This document shows positions 10,201 to 16,823 of a DNA stretch of 64,000 nt, in pieces. The DNA comes from CAVYUC01 sp963771595 (GTDB lineage: Bacteria > Bacteroidota > Bacteroidia > Bacteroidales > Prolixibacteraceae): the NCBI GenBank assembly GCA_963771595.1, contig CAVYUC010000008.1:124001-188000 (forward strand), written 5' to 3'. The position numbers and the translations under genes are program-made. Within the stretch, counting starts at the first letter, position 1; every line of letters begins with the position of its first letter. Below the pieces are notes generated by a model. The model did not search any database. It worked only from the letters and a program-made list of their open reading frames with translations, and had not been told where the DNA came from.

Positions 10201-11787
10201 GTGGAAGGCAATATTGTTCCGGGACGAGTGGAAATTGTTGATGCCAATACCATTAGTTTTACGCCACTAACCGATGCCCCGCAGGCACAGCTTGTGGTGA
10301 GTGGGAAAGAAGGCGATCAAAGCTTTATAAAGGATATGATCGATTTAACCACGCGGATATTAATAGGTGTGAGAACAATTTCGGTGAATTACAGCAGAAA
10401 TGGAGGAACAGTTTTACCGGGTTACCTGCCGGAACCCAATGTTTTTGGCGCCGGCCCATACACACCCGAACAGGATATTTTCAATCGCGACAGGGCAACT
10501 TCTTTTGCTCCGGGAATGCCATTCCTGCTGGGCTGGCAGGATTATAACTTTGCAAAAAGGGCTGCCGAAAACGGATGGATAACGCCTGATTCAACGCTAA
10601 ACATGCCTTATATGGTCAGCAAAAATGAACGGATTAATATACGCACCGTTTTTGAACCGCTTCCGGATTTAAGGATAGACATTACAGCCGACCGTTCGTT
10701 CTCGAAAAATATTACGGAATTTTACAATTACAACAATGCAAGCGACATGTTCAGGGCGAACAGCTTTTCAGAAACCGGAAACTTTACCATGTCAACATTA
10801 ACATGGGGAACTGCTTTTTTTAAGATGGGGAAAGGTGATGTGCACCAGTCGGAAACATTTGAGGACTTCAAAAACTACCGTGAAGTAATTTCGCGCCGCC
10901 TTGCCGAACAACGAAATGCGAATAACGGCTTTGGCTATAATCCGCAGGCGCCTCACCCCGATAATCCAAATTATTACGATGGCTACGGGCCAAATTCGGT
11001 GGAAGTTATGGTACCTGCATTTTTAGCGGCCTATCAAAATAAAGACCCTGAAAAAATATCGCTCGGGCTGTTTCCATCCATCAAATTTATCCGCCCCAAC
11101 TGGCGCATCCAATATGAAGGAATGGTTTCTCAAATTCCGGGAATCAACAAAGTTATCCGCTCGTTGAATTTTACACATGCTTACCGCTCAAGTTACAATG
11201 TTGGGTCGTTTATTACCAATCTGAATTATGAAGAACAGGGAGATGGATTCAGTTACGTGCGCGATCAGGCCAAAAACTTTGTTGCTCCTTACGATTTCAA
11301 TGCAGTAAGTATTATGGAAACATTCAGCCCTTTAATTAATGTGGATATTATGTGGGTAGGCGATTTAACTTCGCGCGGTGAAATCAAACGATCGCGGAAC
11401 CTGACACTTTCGTTTGCCAATAACCAGCTTACCGAAGTGCTGAGCAGCGAATACACCGTTGGAATGGGTTACCGTTTTAAGCAGATGGATTTAATTGTTA
11501 AAACAAAAAATTCGCAACAGGCCTACTCCAACGACTTAAATCTACGGGTTGATTTTTCGTACCGGAAAAACAAAACCGTATTGCGTAAAATTGTGGAAGA
11601 CGATAACCAGATCACTGCCGGACAAAGTGCTTTCAGTATCGAATCATCGGCCGATTACATGCTGAGCGACCGGTTCCAGCTGCGCGTCTTCTTCGACAAG
11701 GTGTTGAATAATCCGTTTACTTCACTTTCATTCCCAACTTCGAATACAAATATTGGGGTAAGTTTCCGGTTTACTTTGGCGCAGTAA
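4276..11787 (+). CDS. sprA: Cell surface protein SprA, type IX secretion translocon
   Basis: A 2503-residue protein, the giant outer-membrane beta-barrel translocon of the type IX secretion system (T9SS), which exports CTD-bearing proteins and, in gliding relatives, adhesins. An N-terminal signal peptide is visible (MKLSRIYFRLFTIF... ending near NSRAAS). The body is rich in alternating aromatic beta-strands and Asn/Tyr motifs and ends with an outer-membrane-type strand ending in FTLAQ. The size and the ruvA-sprA neighbourhood match SprA of other Bacteroidota. The reading frame is intact over 7.5 kb, a useful measure of sequence quality here. It works with PorX, PorW and GldH encoded further along this window. 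Confidence 0.93.
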   Translation: MKLSRIYFRLFTIFILTSLASVALNSRAASEFYYLPQAQFQDTVTIDTTGSLPFPFRDQPAFGQPQDTSKLFLTKPSNIDYEVEYDPETGKYIFYEKVGNLNYRLPRTMNKEDYIDYDFEKSIKDYWRERSRIQDLDNKRGMIPQLTVGGEAFNRIFGGNTIDIQPQGYVEVSFGYQMNATENPAIPERLRKVPTFDFDEKIQMNVMGQIGTKMNMRVNYNTEATFDYENKMNLEYTGEEDEILKKIEAGNVSLPLNGSLITGASNLFGVKAEMQFGKLTLTTLFSQHKGETQTVETEGGAQITNFEISAANYDANRHFFLSQFFRDNYDKWLRNTAVPLSPININKIEIWVTNKSNNFTESRNILAFQDLAEHQQHIYNEVTAFQEITGQPYPENLFPHNDANGLYYEMANTYNGVRNSQNITNIMSQFSPGFLGGQDFEKIEQARKLDPSEYTVNERLGYISLNQSLNSDEVLAVAYSYTSNGKVFQVGEFSTDGINAPQTLIMKLLKGTNLSPYLPTWDLMMKNIYNLNAYQLSREDFILNIVYQNDSTGTYINYLPKGNIAGHPLLEVMNLDKLNKQLDPYPDGVFDYIPGITVYPSTGRIIFPVLEPFGSHLADSLQNPQLIEDYTFQSLYDSTQVIAEQDAEHNKYKLIGSYKGASSSDIMLGALNLAQGSVKVTAGGRELVENADYTVDYTLGRVKIINQALLEAGTPIQVSTESEDMFTMQRKTLMGAHANYAISDNFNIGATSLYMHERPLTQKVDYGEDPISNLMVGFDARYNTESMFLTKMVDALPFYSTRTPSTIDFEAEIAQLIPGHSKVIDKSGNAYIDDFEGTKTTINLKTRQSWVIASTPQHQPELFPEANLNTSREYGYNRAKLAFYIIDPLFLRNNSLTPNYIKNNANLQSNHFVREVFEKEIFPAKESPVGQPTNIPVFDLAFYPTERGQYNYDVEGSTYSAGVSSDGSLKAPETRWGGIMRKIETSDFETANIEFIEFWLMDPFANDSTGMTDDGYLYFNLGDISEDVLKDSRKSFENGLPTSEQLVNVDTTIWGRVSTQQSLVNAFDNNPESRKYQDVGFDGLADEDERDFYSDFLSRLQTQVIPEVYQNVAKDPSSDDYHYYRGSDYDDQQLGILERYKNYNGSEGNSLTTEMSPEPYPTSASTIPDIEDINNDNTLNEYERYYQYKVEIKKDQMEMGQNYITDIKQSRVQLKNGDIGEVKWYQFKIPVRDPDKIVGNIRDFKSIRFMRMFLTGFEEPVILRFATLDLVRADWRRYSRDLGDLNATSPNAEFDVSAVNIEENGSREPVNYILPPGITRVIDPANPQLRHLNEQSMVLKVTELEQGDARAAYKSLYMDFRRYNRLKMEVHAEELEDYPLKDDEMYFFIRLGSDYNYNYYEYEVPLELTPDGRYNGEIEADRYMVWPDANRINIPLEVFTEAKLDRNAEMRRAGSSIGIQDVYETVHRGWNKDRNRVKVKGTPNLANVQVVMLGIRNRRGQVNTGPKSVEVWVNELRLTDFDEQGGWAANARVTTRLADLGSVTIAGRTRSSGFGNISENINNRALEDLAEYDVASSIDLGRFFPEKTGVRIPMYYGYSRSVRNPKYNPVEPDIELDRALERAETQDLKDSIKFVSQDLVERKSLNFTNVKLEPQTEKEKVHLWDPANFAVSYSYNEVFRRNINTEHNLDKTYRGMFSYNYSSRPKIVQPFNKVNFLKKGPLKLIGDFNFYPLPTQISFRTDLYRRYHEIQTRNITNPDFVLPPTYEKDFLWNRFFDLRYDVSRSLKVDFSSRSTSRIDEPEGRINKMDDDYQMKKDSILNNLWDLGRPTLYNHNFNVSYTLPINRIKLLNFLSSTVRYQATYDWQAGPITADTIRLGNRIQNSRNIQFTGNANLTSLFNKVPYFKQVDDKFKRTGRSRYSLNRRSGGNQNQNQTPQPVRPKISTYSSNVKLAAEKPQQVKHNLNTKKVKVVATNVEGNIVPGRVEIVDANTISFTPLTDAPQAQLVVSGKEGDQSFIKDMIDLTTRILIGVRTISVNYSRNGGTVLPGYLPEPNVFGAGPYTPEQDIFNRDRATSFAPGMPFLLGWQDYNFAKRAAENGWITPDSTLNMPYMVSKNERINIRTVFEPLPDLRIDITADRSFSKNITEFYNYNNASDMFRANSFSETGNFTMSTLTWGTAFFKMGKGDVHQSETFEDFKNYREVISRRLAEQRNANNGFGYNPQAPHPDNPNYYDGYGPNSVEVMVPAFLAAYQNKDPEKISLGLFPSIKFIRPNWRIQYEGMVSQIPGINKVIRSLNFTHAYRSSYNVGSFITNLNYEEQGDGFSYVRDQAKNFVAPYDFNAVSIMETFSPLINVDIMWVGDLTSRGEIKRSRNLTLSFANNQLTEVLSSEYTVGMGYRFKQMDLIVKTKNSQQAYSNDLNLRVDFSYRKNKTVLRKIVEDDNQITAGQSAFSIESSADYMLSDRFQLRVFFDKVLNNPFTSLSFPTSNTNIGVSFRFTLAQ

Positions 11788-11819
11788 ATTAGTTATTGAT
11801 AAACTTTATTGCAGATATG

Positions 11820-11850
11820 TTGTTTTTATTGAAAAAATTTTATTCTTTTG
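11820..11850 (+). promoter_or_regulatory. Putative trp operon promoter
   Basis: TTG (11820-11822) is followed after 20 bp by TTCTTTTG (11843-11850), one base from TAnnTTTG. Leader peptide 1 starts 18 bp downstream, so the transcript would begin just before it. This places both attenuators and the whole trp operon under one promoter (inference). Confidence 0.45.
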
Positions 11851-11867
11851 AATCAGTTTAAATAAAG

Positions 11868-11921
11868 ATGATTAAAAATACAAATACAATATGGCTTCCG
11901 TGGTGGGGTCTTCTTACTTAA
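11868..11921 (+). CDS. trpL: trp leader peptide 1 (attenuator)
   Basis: A 17-codon ORF reading MIKNTNTIWLPWWGLLT, with three Trp codons, one at codon 9 and a pair at codons 12-13. It lies directly after the putative promoter. The nascent RNA can form a hairpin in which AATATGGCT (11889-11897, covering the first Trp codon) pairs with AGCCATATT (11937-11945). An intrinsic terminator follows at 11975-12005. This is the layout of transcription attenuation: ribosome stalling at Trp codons would disrupt the early hairpin and alter terminator formation. Unusually, the next gene is not trpE but a decayed MNT gene; a second leader follows at 12441. The peptide is too short for ordinary gene calling, but the Trp density makes chance unlikely. 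Confidence 0.8.
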   Translation: MIKNTNTIWLPWWGLLT

Positions 11922-11974
11922 AGTGAGGGGTTAAAGAGCCATATTGGTATTTTTTAAAAGATATTTCAAAATGG

Positions 11975-12005
11975 ACCTGCTCCTCAAAAGGGCAGGTTTT
12001 TTTTA
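11975..12005 (+). terminator. Attenuator terminator 1
   Basis: ACCTGCTC (11975-11982) pairs with GGGCAGGT (11990-11997), with one G-T pair and a 7-nt loop, followed by an eight-U run. It lies 54 nt after the stop of leader peptide 1. Confidence 0.8.
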
Positions 12006-12006
12006 T

Positions 12007-12332
12007 ATGAATACATTACTAGAAAATAAAAAGGGGCAGATTATTTCACTTTGCGAAAAGTTGAATGTTGAAAAGTTATGGTGTTTGGATCGGTAAACTC
12101 TTATGAATTTTCAGAAAAAAGCGATGTCGATTTTTTGGTGTCTTTTGAAAAGATGAAGCCGGAAGATTATGCTGAGAATTATTTTTTGTTAGCTGAAAAA
12201 TTGGAATCAATCGTGAATCGTGAAGTGGATTTAGTCACGGTGAATTCATTATCAAATCCTTTTTTTATTGAAGAAGTTGAAAAAAGTAAATCATTGATTT
12301 ATGACAGGGAAAGCCGAAAAATATTTAATTAA
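12007..12332 (+). pseudogene. MNT-domain nucleotidyltransferase (antitoxin type), frameshifted
   Basis: The reading frame from ATG 12007 (MNTLLENKKGQIISLCEKL...) reaches a stop after LWCLDR. The MNT core is found one frame over: VFGSVNSYEFSEKSDVDFLVSF, with the GS and DxD motifs of the minimal nucleotidyltransferase fold. One missing base near 12079-12083 (an expected TGG GTG read as TGG TG) explains this. Such ~100-residue MNT proteins pair with HEPN toxins and AMPylate or otherwise neutralise them. The downstream partner is also damaged. The cassette lies between two trp attenuators. A shorter product could start at ATG 12078, but it would lack the N-terminal helix. Either a genuine pseudogene or a base-calling error; the damaged partner favours decay. 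Confidence 0.72.
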
Positions 12333-12444
12333 TATTTTGGAATCTGTCAGGTCAATTGAGAAATATACAAAAGATGTTGATTTTTTTCAGTATCAGAAAT
12401 ATTTACCCTTGTTAAAACAGGAAACTGAAGAATTATTAAAATGA
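12301..12444 (+). pseudogene. HEPN-domain (DUF86-type) toxin remnant with internal deletion
   Basis: A 47-codon ORF overlapping the 3' end of the MNT frame. Residues 1-30 (KAEKYLINILESVRSIEKYT...) match the first helix of DUF86/HEPN toxins. The last residues (LPLLKQETEELLK) resemble the extreme C-terminus of the same family. The roughly 60 central residues, which should carry the RNase RxxxxH motif, are absent, so the toxin must be inactive. The frame is preserved across the apparent deletion. Its stop TGA overlaps the ATG of trp leader peptide 2 (ATGA), so translation of the remnant may be coupled to the leader (inference). Alternatively it is an unrelated short ORF, but the MNT partner upstream supports the HEPN reading. 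Confidence 0.6.
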
Positions 12445-12500
12445 ACAATACAAACAAAAATATTTGGTGGTGGCGCAGCAACTTTTTACAAACAACGTGA
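12441..12500 (+). CDS. trpL: trp leader peptide 2 (attenuator)
   Basis: A 19-codon ORF reading MNNTNKNIWWWRSNFLQTT, with three consecutive Trp codons at positions 9-11. A strong terminator follows at 12522-12558 and trpE begins 189 bp after the stop. The N-terminal segment (Asn/Thr-rich, then Ile-Trp) resembles leader peptide 1, which suggests that the two are duplicates. The start codon overlaps the stop of the HEPN remnant by four bases. The presence of a Trp run, a terminator and trpE downstream makes it the operative attenuator; the exact alternative RNA pairings could not be resolved by eye. Confidence 0.85.
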   Translation: MNNTNKNIWWWRSNFLQTT

Positions 12501-12521
12501 AAGGAGGTAGCGTCATAGCAT

Positions 12522-12558
12522 AAAAGCGGCTCATCGAATCACGGTGAGCCGCTTTTTT
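12522..12558 (+). terminator. Attenuator terminator 2, upstream of trpE
   Basis: AGCGGCTCA (12525-12533) pairs with TGAGCCGCT (12545-12553), extended inward by T-G and C-G, with a 7-nt loop and a U run to 12558. It lies 21 nt after the stop of leader peptide 2. Confidence 0.88.
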
Positions 12559-12574
12559 GTGCAGCCCCTCCTGA

Positions 12575-12595
12575 CCTCCCCAAAGAAAGGGGAGG
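12575..12595. repeat. GC-rich palindrome (CCTCCCC/GGGGAGG)
   Basis: CCTCCCC and GGGGAGG are separated by AAAGAAA. It belongs to a family of short CTCC/GGAG palindromes also seen at 14115-14131, 14221-14235 and 36051-36069. Confidence 0.6.
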
Positions 12596-12688
12596 AAAAA
12601 GAGAAGAAAAAAGAAAATGAGAAAAAAGTATAAACTTTAAAATTGCCGATACCCAATTCCTTCTTTGAGGGATAGGGGGCTTATTATT

Positions 12689-14098
12689 ATGGAAAAACTA
12701 AATTTTAAACCTGTAGTTCGAAAAATACTGGCCGATACGGTCACACCAGTCAGCATTTATTTGCGGTTGAGAACACTTTACCCGAAAGCAATTCTCCTGG
12801 AAAGCTCCGATTATCACGGACACGAAAACGCTTATTCATTTATATGTTTTAATCCTGTGGCATTTTTTACTGTCAGTAACGGTCAGGTTACCAAAGAACT
12901 TCCCGGTGAGGAAAAAGAAAAATTTATGCTCTCTGAACAGCGGTCACTGGATGCTGAACTGAACGATTTCTTTCAACTTTTCAATGTTGATTCTGTAGAT
13001 ATTGAACTGCCGGCAAACGGTTTATTCGGCTACATCAATTTTGATGCAGTGCAGCATTTCGAGAATATCCGGTTTTCGGCTGAAAAGAAGGAGGGATATC
13101 AAATTCCGGAAGTAAAATATTGCTTCTACAAATATGTTGTGGCAATTGATCATCATAAAAATCAAATTCATATGGTGGAGAATCTTCTGGAAAATGAAAG
13201 TTCGCAAATGGATTACATTCATCACTTACTGGTAAACCTTAATTTTTCAACAGCAAAATTTAGGACGCTCAACAACGAAAGTTCAAATATTACCGATGAG
13301 CAGTACAAGGAAATGGTGACTAAAGGAAAACAACATTGTTATCGTGGTGATGTCTTCCAGATTGTGCTTAGCCGGCAGTTTTCGCAGGAGTTTGAAGGAG
13401 ACGATTTTAATGTTTACCGGGCGCTTCGTTCCATTAATCCTTCGCCATATCTTTTTTATTTTGATTACGGAACCTATCGCATATTTGGTTCGAGCCCCGA
13501 AGCAGAACTTCGGATTTCCAGCAACAAAGCATACATTCATCCCATTGCCGGAACTTTTAAACGAACAGGAAACGATGAACAGGATCGCGAGCTGGCAGAA
13601 AAACTGAGCAAAGATCCGAAAGAAAATGCCGAACATGTGATGCTTGTCGATCTGGCGCGTAATGATTTAAGCCGGAATGCCGATCATGTGATTGTAGAAA
13701 CCTATCGCGAGGTGCAGTATTATTCGCACGTCATCCACCTTGTTTCGCAGGTATCCGGAGAGATAACAGACGAAACGAACCTCATCAAAGTTTTGGGTGA
13801 AACATTTCCGGCAGGTACACTTTCAGGTGCGCCCAAATACAAAGCCATGGAACTGATTGATAAATATGAGAACCAGAATCGCGGATATTACGGAGGCTGC
13901 ATTGGTTACCTGGGCTTCGACCGCACACTGAACCATGCCATTATGATTCGCTCATTCCTGAGTAAAAACCATAAATTGTATTACCAGGCAGGCGCCGGAA
14001 TTGTTGCCGGGTCGAAAGAAGAAAACGAGCTGCAGGAAGTAAACAACAAATTGGCTGCTTTGAAAAAAGCTATTGAAATGGCAAAAGAAATTAATTAA
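12689..14098 (+). CDS. trpE: Anthranilate synthase component I
   Basis: A 469-residue protein (from ATG 12689; an upstream TTG would add eight residues that match nothing). It converts chorismate to anthranilate with ammonia supplied by TrpG, the first committed step of tryptophan synthesis. The N-terminal domain carries LLESS (about residues 25-29 of the mature frame), the motif used for Trp feedback binding. The chorismate-binding domain shows SPEAELRI, HPIAGTFKRTG, DLARNDLSR, FPAGTLSGAPK and GYYGGCIGYLGF. The length is a little short of E. coli TrpE but usual for Bacteroidota. It is the first structural gene behind the double attenuator, so Trp-dependent control is expected. Confidence 0.95.
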   Translation: MEKLNFKPVVRKILADTVTPVSIYLRLRTLYPKAILLESSDYHGHENAYSFICFNPVAFFTVSNGQVTKELPGEEKEKFMLSEQRSLDAELNDFFQLFNVDSVDIELPANGLFGYINFDAVQHFENIRFSAEKKEGYQIPEVKYCFYKYVVAIDHHKNQIHMVENLLENESSQMDYIHHLLVNLNFSTAKFRTLNNESSNITDEQYKEMVTKGKQHCYRGDVFQIVLSRQFSQEFEGDDFNVYRALRSINPSPYLFYFDYGTYRIFGSSPEAELRISSNKAYIHPIAGTFKRTGNDEQDRELAEKLSKDPKENAEHVMLVDLARNDLSRNADHVIVETYREVQYYSHVIHLVSQVSGEITDETNLIKVLGETFPAGTLSGAPKYKAMELIDKYENQNRGYYGGCIGYLGFDRTLNHAIMIRSFLSKNHKLYYQAGAGIVAGSKEENELQEVNNKLAALKKAIEMAKEIN

Positions 14099-14114
14099 AA
14101 AAAGCCTCTACCGG

Positions 14115-14131
14115 CCCCTCCGAAGGAGGGG
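14115..14131. repeat. GC-rich palindrome between trpE and trpG
   Basis: CCCCTCC and GGAGGGG form a perfect 7-bp inverted repeat around GAA. Same family as the copies at 12575 and 14221. Confidence 0.6.
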
Positions 14132-14175
14132 AAAAGGAAAAGGAGAAAGAAAAAAATCTACAATAACAAAAGAAA

Positions 14176-14844
14176 ATGATATCAAAAGAAAATAGTCAAA
14201 GAAAGAACGCAACCCAATCTCCCTCCTTTGGAGGGATAAAGGGAGGCTTCGGGGGAGGCTCCATTTTGGTAATCGACAATTACGATTCATTTACCTACAA
14301 CCTGGTACATGCCATCAAAAAAATTTCGGGATTGCCGGTAGATGTATTTCGCAACGATGAAATTTCGCTTAAAGAAATTGAAAAGTACGATAAGATTTTG
14401 CTGTCACCGGGGCCTGGAATTCCTGAAGAAGCCGGTTTGCTGCTTGAAATTATTAAAACTTACGCATCTAAAAAAAGCATATTGGGTGTTTGTCTGGGCC
14501 AGCAAGCCATTGCCGAAGCTTTTGGCGGAACCATCTCCAACCTGAACCGTGTTTTTCATGGTGTCGCCACTCCGGTTAAACTTACTCCAAATAAAACTGT
14601 TCTTTTTAGCGGGTTGCCCGAAACTTTCGACGTGGGCCGTTATCATTCATGGATCGTAAACGAAAAAGATCTGCCAGATTGTTTCGAAATTACCAGCTAC
14701 GATGCCGAAAATCAGATCATGTCATTGAAACACAAGGATTTTGATTTGGAAGGTGTTCAGTTTCACCCGGAATCGGTATTAACTCCGCTGGGTGAAAAAA
14801 TAATGGAAAACTGGTTGAAAAAAGCACCGAAAGAAGAGAACTAA
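14176..14844 (+). CDS. trpG: Anthranilate synthase component II (glutamine amidotransferase)
   Basis: A 222-residue class I glutamine amidotransferase that supplies ammonia to TrpE. The canonical protein begins at ILVIDNYDSFTYNL (residue 30 here). The nucleophile Cys106 lies in LGVCLGQQA, and the His/Glu of the triad lie in VQFHPESV. The first 29 residues are unusual: PSFGGIKGGFGGG is the translation of a palindromic repeat (14221-14235 plus flanking GGGAGG) inserted at the 5' end of the gene. No ATG exists nearer the conserved start, so the extension is probably translated from ATG 14176; initiation at TTG 14266 would give a normal N-terminus. Located in the trp operon between trpE and trpD. 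Confidence 0.93.
   Translation: MISKENSQRKNATQSPSFGGIKGGFGGGSILVIDNYDSFTYNLVHAIKKISGLPVDVFRNDEISLKEIEKYDKILLSPGPGIPEEAGLLLEIIKTYASKKSILGVCLGQQAIAEAFGGTISNLNRVFHGVATPVKLTPNKTVLFSGLPETFDVGRYHSWIVNEKDLPDCFEITSYDAENQIMSLKHKDFDLEGVQFHPESVLTPLGEKIMENWLKKAPKEEN
14221..14235. repeat. GC-rich palindrome inside the trpG 5' end
   Basis: CCCTCC (14221-14226) and GGAGGG (14230-14235) flank TTT; GGGAGG and GGGGGAGG repeats continue to 14259. It is read in frame as part of the TrpG N-terminal extension. Confidence 0.6.
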
Positions 14845-14919
14845 ATATTTCTCGCCGGCTTAATACCCGTTAAATTGAAAAGAGGCTTTAAAAGGAAAAC
14901 TTAATTAACCATATCAGAT

Positions 14920-15909
14920 ATGAAAGAAACTTTACAATACCTTTTTGATGGAAATACGCTTACCACAAAAGAAGCAGAAGAAATTCTCATAAAAATCGGT
15001 AGCGATAACTATTCGGAAATTGAGATTTCATCGTTTCTTACCGTATTTCTGATGCGACCGATTACTGCAGGCGAGTTGAAGGGGTTTCGCGATGCATTGC
15101 TGAAAATGGCTGTCCCGGTTGATTTATCGGAATTTAAAACCATTGATGTCTGCGGGACAGGCGGCGACGAAAAAAACACATTCAATGTTTCCACTCTCAC
15201 AGCTTTTGTATTGGCGGGCGCCGGTTATAAAGTCGCCAAACATGGAAATTACGGCGTTTCTTCCTCCTGTGGCTCATCTAACCTGCTGGAATATTTCGGT
15301 TACAAATTCAGCAATAATCCTCGGAAACTAAAAGCGGAAATCGAGAATACCGGCATCACCTTTTTGCACGCCCCGCTTTTTCACCCGGCAATGAAATATG
15401 TAGCGCCCGTTCGCCGGACCCTGAAAGTGAAAACGTTTTTCAATAAACTGGGACCAATGGTAAATCCGTCGTCACCGCAAAACCAGCTTGTGGGGGTTTA
15501 CGGAATGAATGTATTGGAGCTGTACAAAAAAGTGTATGAAAATTCGGGAATAAATTATACTATTCTGCATGCACTCGATGGCTACGACGAAATTTCACTC
15601 ACCGGCGAAGTTGCCTTTGTGTCACATGGGGTTGAAGGTAAATGGACACCCGCCGATTTTGGACTCGCTACTCTAAAACCAACCGATTTACACGGTGGTG
15701 AAACCGTGGAAAAAGCAGCCCGTATTTTTAGGAATGTACTCGAAAATAAAGGTACAAAAGCCCAGGAAAGTGCTGTACTGGCAAATGCGGCCGTGGGAAT
15801 AAAAACCATCTCCCCCGAAAAAAATCTGGCAGAATGTATCGATATTGCACGGGAATCCGTTCATTCAGGAAAAGCATTGGAATCATTTAAAAAACTAACC
15901 AACAATTAA
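14920..15909 (+). CDS. trpD: Anthranilate phosphoribosyltransferase
   Basis: A 329-residue cytosolic enzyme transferring the phosphoribosyl group of PRPP to anthranilate. The glycosyltransferase family 3 N-terminal helical domain (about 1-65) precedes the PRPP-binding signature VCGTGGDEKNTFNVST (about 75-90). KHGNYGVSSSCGS and RTLKVKTFFNKLGPMVNP follow. Length is normal. The stop codon TAA shares its last base with the ATG of trpC (TAATG), indicating translational coupling. Confidence 0.95.
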   Translation: MKETLQYLFDGNTLTTKEAEEILIKIGSDNYSEIEISSFLTVFLMRPITAGELKGFRDALLKMAVPVDLSEFKTIDVCGTGGDEKNTFNVSTLTAFVLAGAGYKVAKHGNYGVSSSCGSSNLLEYFGYKFSNNPRKLKAEIENTGITFLHAPLFHPAMKYVAPVRRTLKVKTFFNKLGPMVNPSSPQNQLVGVYGMNVLELYKKVYENSGINYTILHALDGYDEISLTGEVAFVSHGVEGKWTPADFGLATLKPTDLHGGETVEKAARIFRNVLENKGTKAQESAVLANAAVGIKTISPEKNLAECIDIARESVHSGKALESFKKLTNN

Positions 15910-16694
15910 TGAACATCTTACAAAAAATAATTGAAACAAAAAAGCAGGAAGTTGAAAAGCGGCAACGGGAACTTGATGTTTCCAGACTTTCCAATTATCC
16001 TGAATTTCACCGAAAATGCAATTCCTTAAAAACCAATTTGCTGAAAAACGGTTCATCGGGAATTATTGCAGAATTCAAGCAGAAATCACCTTCGAAGGGA
16101 GACATCAATTTTAATGTTATCGTTGAAGATGTAACCCGAAATTATGCTTCAGCCGGTGCTGCCGGAATTTCAGTCCTTACCGATACTGAATATTTTGGCG
16201 GTTCGCTTGAAAATCTTGCAAAGGCTCGCAAGGCAAATCCTCAGGTTCCGATCCTGCGAAAAGATTTTATAATTGATGAATACCAGGTGATTGAAGCAAA
16301 AGCGTTTGGCGCCGATGTAATTTTGCTCATTGCAGCCAACCTTGAATTAAAACAGGCTGAAATGCTGGCACGAAAAGCTAAAAATCTGGGAATGGAAGTG
16401 TTAATGGAAATTCATAATGCAAAAGAATTAAAGCTTTTAAATGATTACATTGATGTTGTTGGCATAAACAACCGCAACCTGAAAACTTTTAAAACGGATG
16501 TGGAAACTTCGGTTAAACTATCGGCCCTGATACCGCACCGGTTCATCAAAATCTCGGAAAGCGGAATTGAAAATGCCGAAACCATTCATTATTTAAGGGA
16601 AAAAGGATTCCGTGGATTTTTAATTGGCGAAACATTTATGAAAACCGAAAATCCGGGAGAAGCATGCCGGAAATTTATTGAAGAAATGAAATAA
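15909..16694 (+). CDS. trpC: Indole-3-glycerol phosphate synthase
   Basis: A 261-residue (beta/alpha)8 barrel enzyme that closes the indole ring of the Trp pathway. Motifs in order: GIIAEFKQKSPSKG (substrate-phosphate/catalytic Glu and Lys), VLTDTEYFGGS, PILRKDFIIDEYQV with the catalytic Lys, VGINNRNLKTF, and SESGIENAE near the C-terminus. It overlaps trpD by one base. The next 675 bp, up to trpF, are filled by three palindromic elements and a GIY-YIG gene, which would be co-transcribed. Confidence 0.95.
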   Translation: MNILQKIIETKKQEVEKRQRELDVSRLSNYPEFHRKCNSLKTNLLKNGSSGIIAEFKQKSPSKGDINFNVIVEDVTRNYASAGAAGISVLTDTEYFGGSLENLAKARKANPQVPILRKDFIIDEYQVIEAKAFGADVILLIAANLELKQAEMLARKAKNLGMEVLMEIHNAKELKLLNDYIDVVGINNRNLKTFKTDVETSVKLSALIPHRFIKISESGIENAETIHYLREKGFRGFLIGETFMKTENPGEACRKFIEEMK

Positions 16695-16701
16695 TTTAAA
16701 G

Positions 16702-16811
16702 CTGTCATTTCGAAGGAGGTACGACCCAGAAATCTGTTACATTGAAATACGGACAAAAAATGAAAAACATTACAGATGCAGATTTCTCCTCCTGCATCGT
16801 CGAAATGACAG
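16702..16811. repeat. Palindromic element E1 (CTGTCATTT...AAATGACAG)
   Basis: The left arm (16702-16736) starts CTGTCATTTCGAAGGAGG and ends AGAAATCTG. The right arm (16779-16811) is the inverse, CAGATTTCTCC ... TCGAAATGACAG. The 42-bp loop is AT-rich. It is the first of three tandem copies in the trpC-trpF gap; related copies lie at 39588 and 60395. Confidence 0.75.
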
Positions 16812-16823
16812 GAAACAATAAAG

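Noticed and set aside
12078..12332. Intact 84-aa MNT gene starting at ATG 12078
   Set aside because: The upstream codons in the adjacent frame encode the missing N-terminal helix of the family, so a frameshift explains the sequence better than a start here.
14176..14260. Functional glycine-rich domain on TrpG
   Set aside because: The residues are the direct translation of a palindromic repeat found in non-coding spacers nearby.
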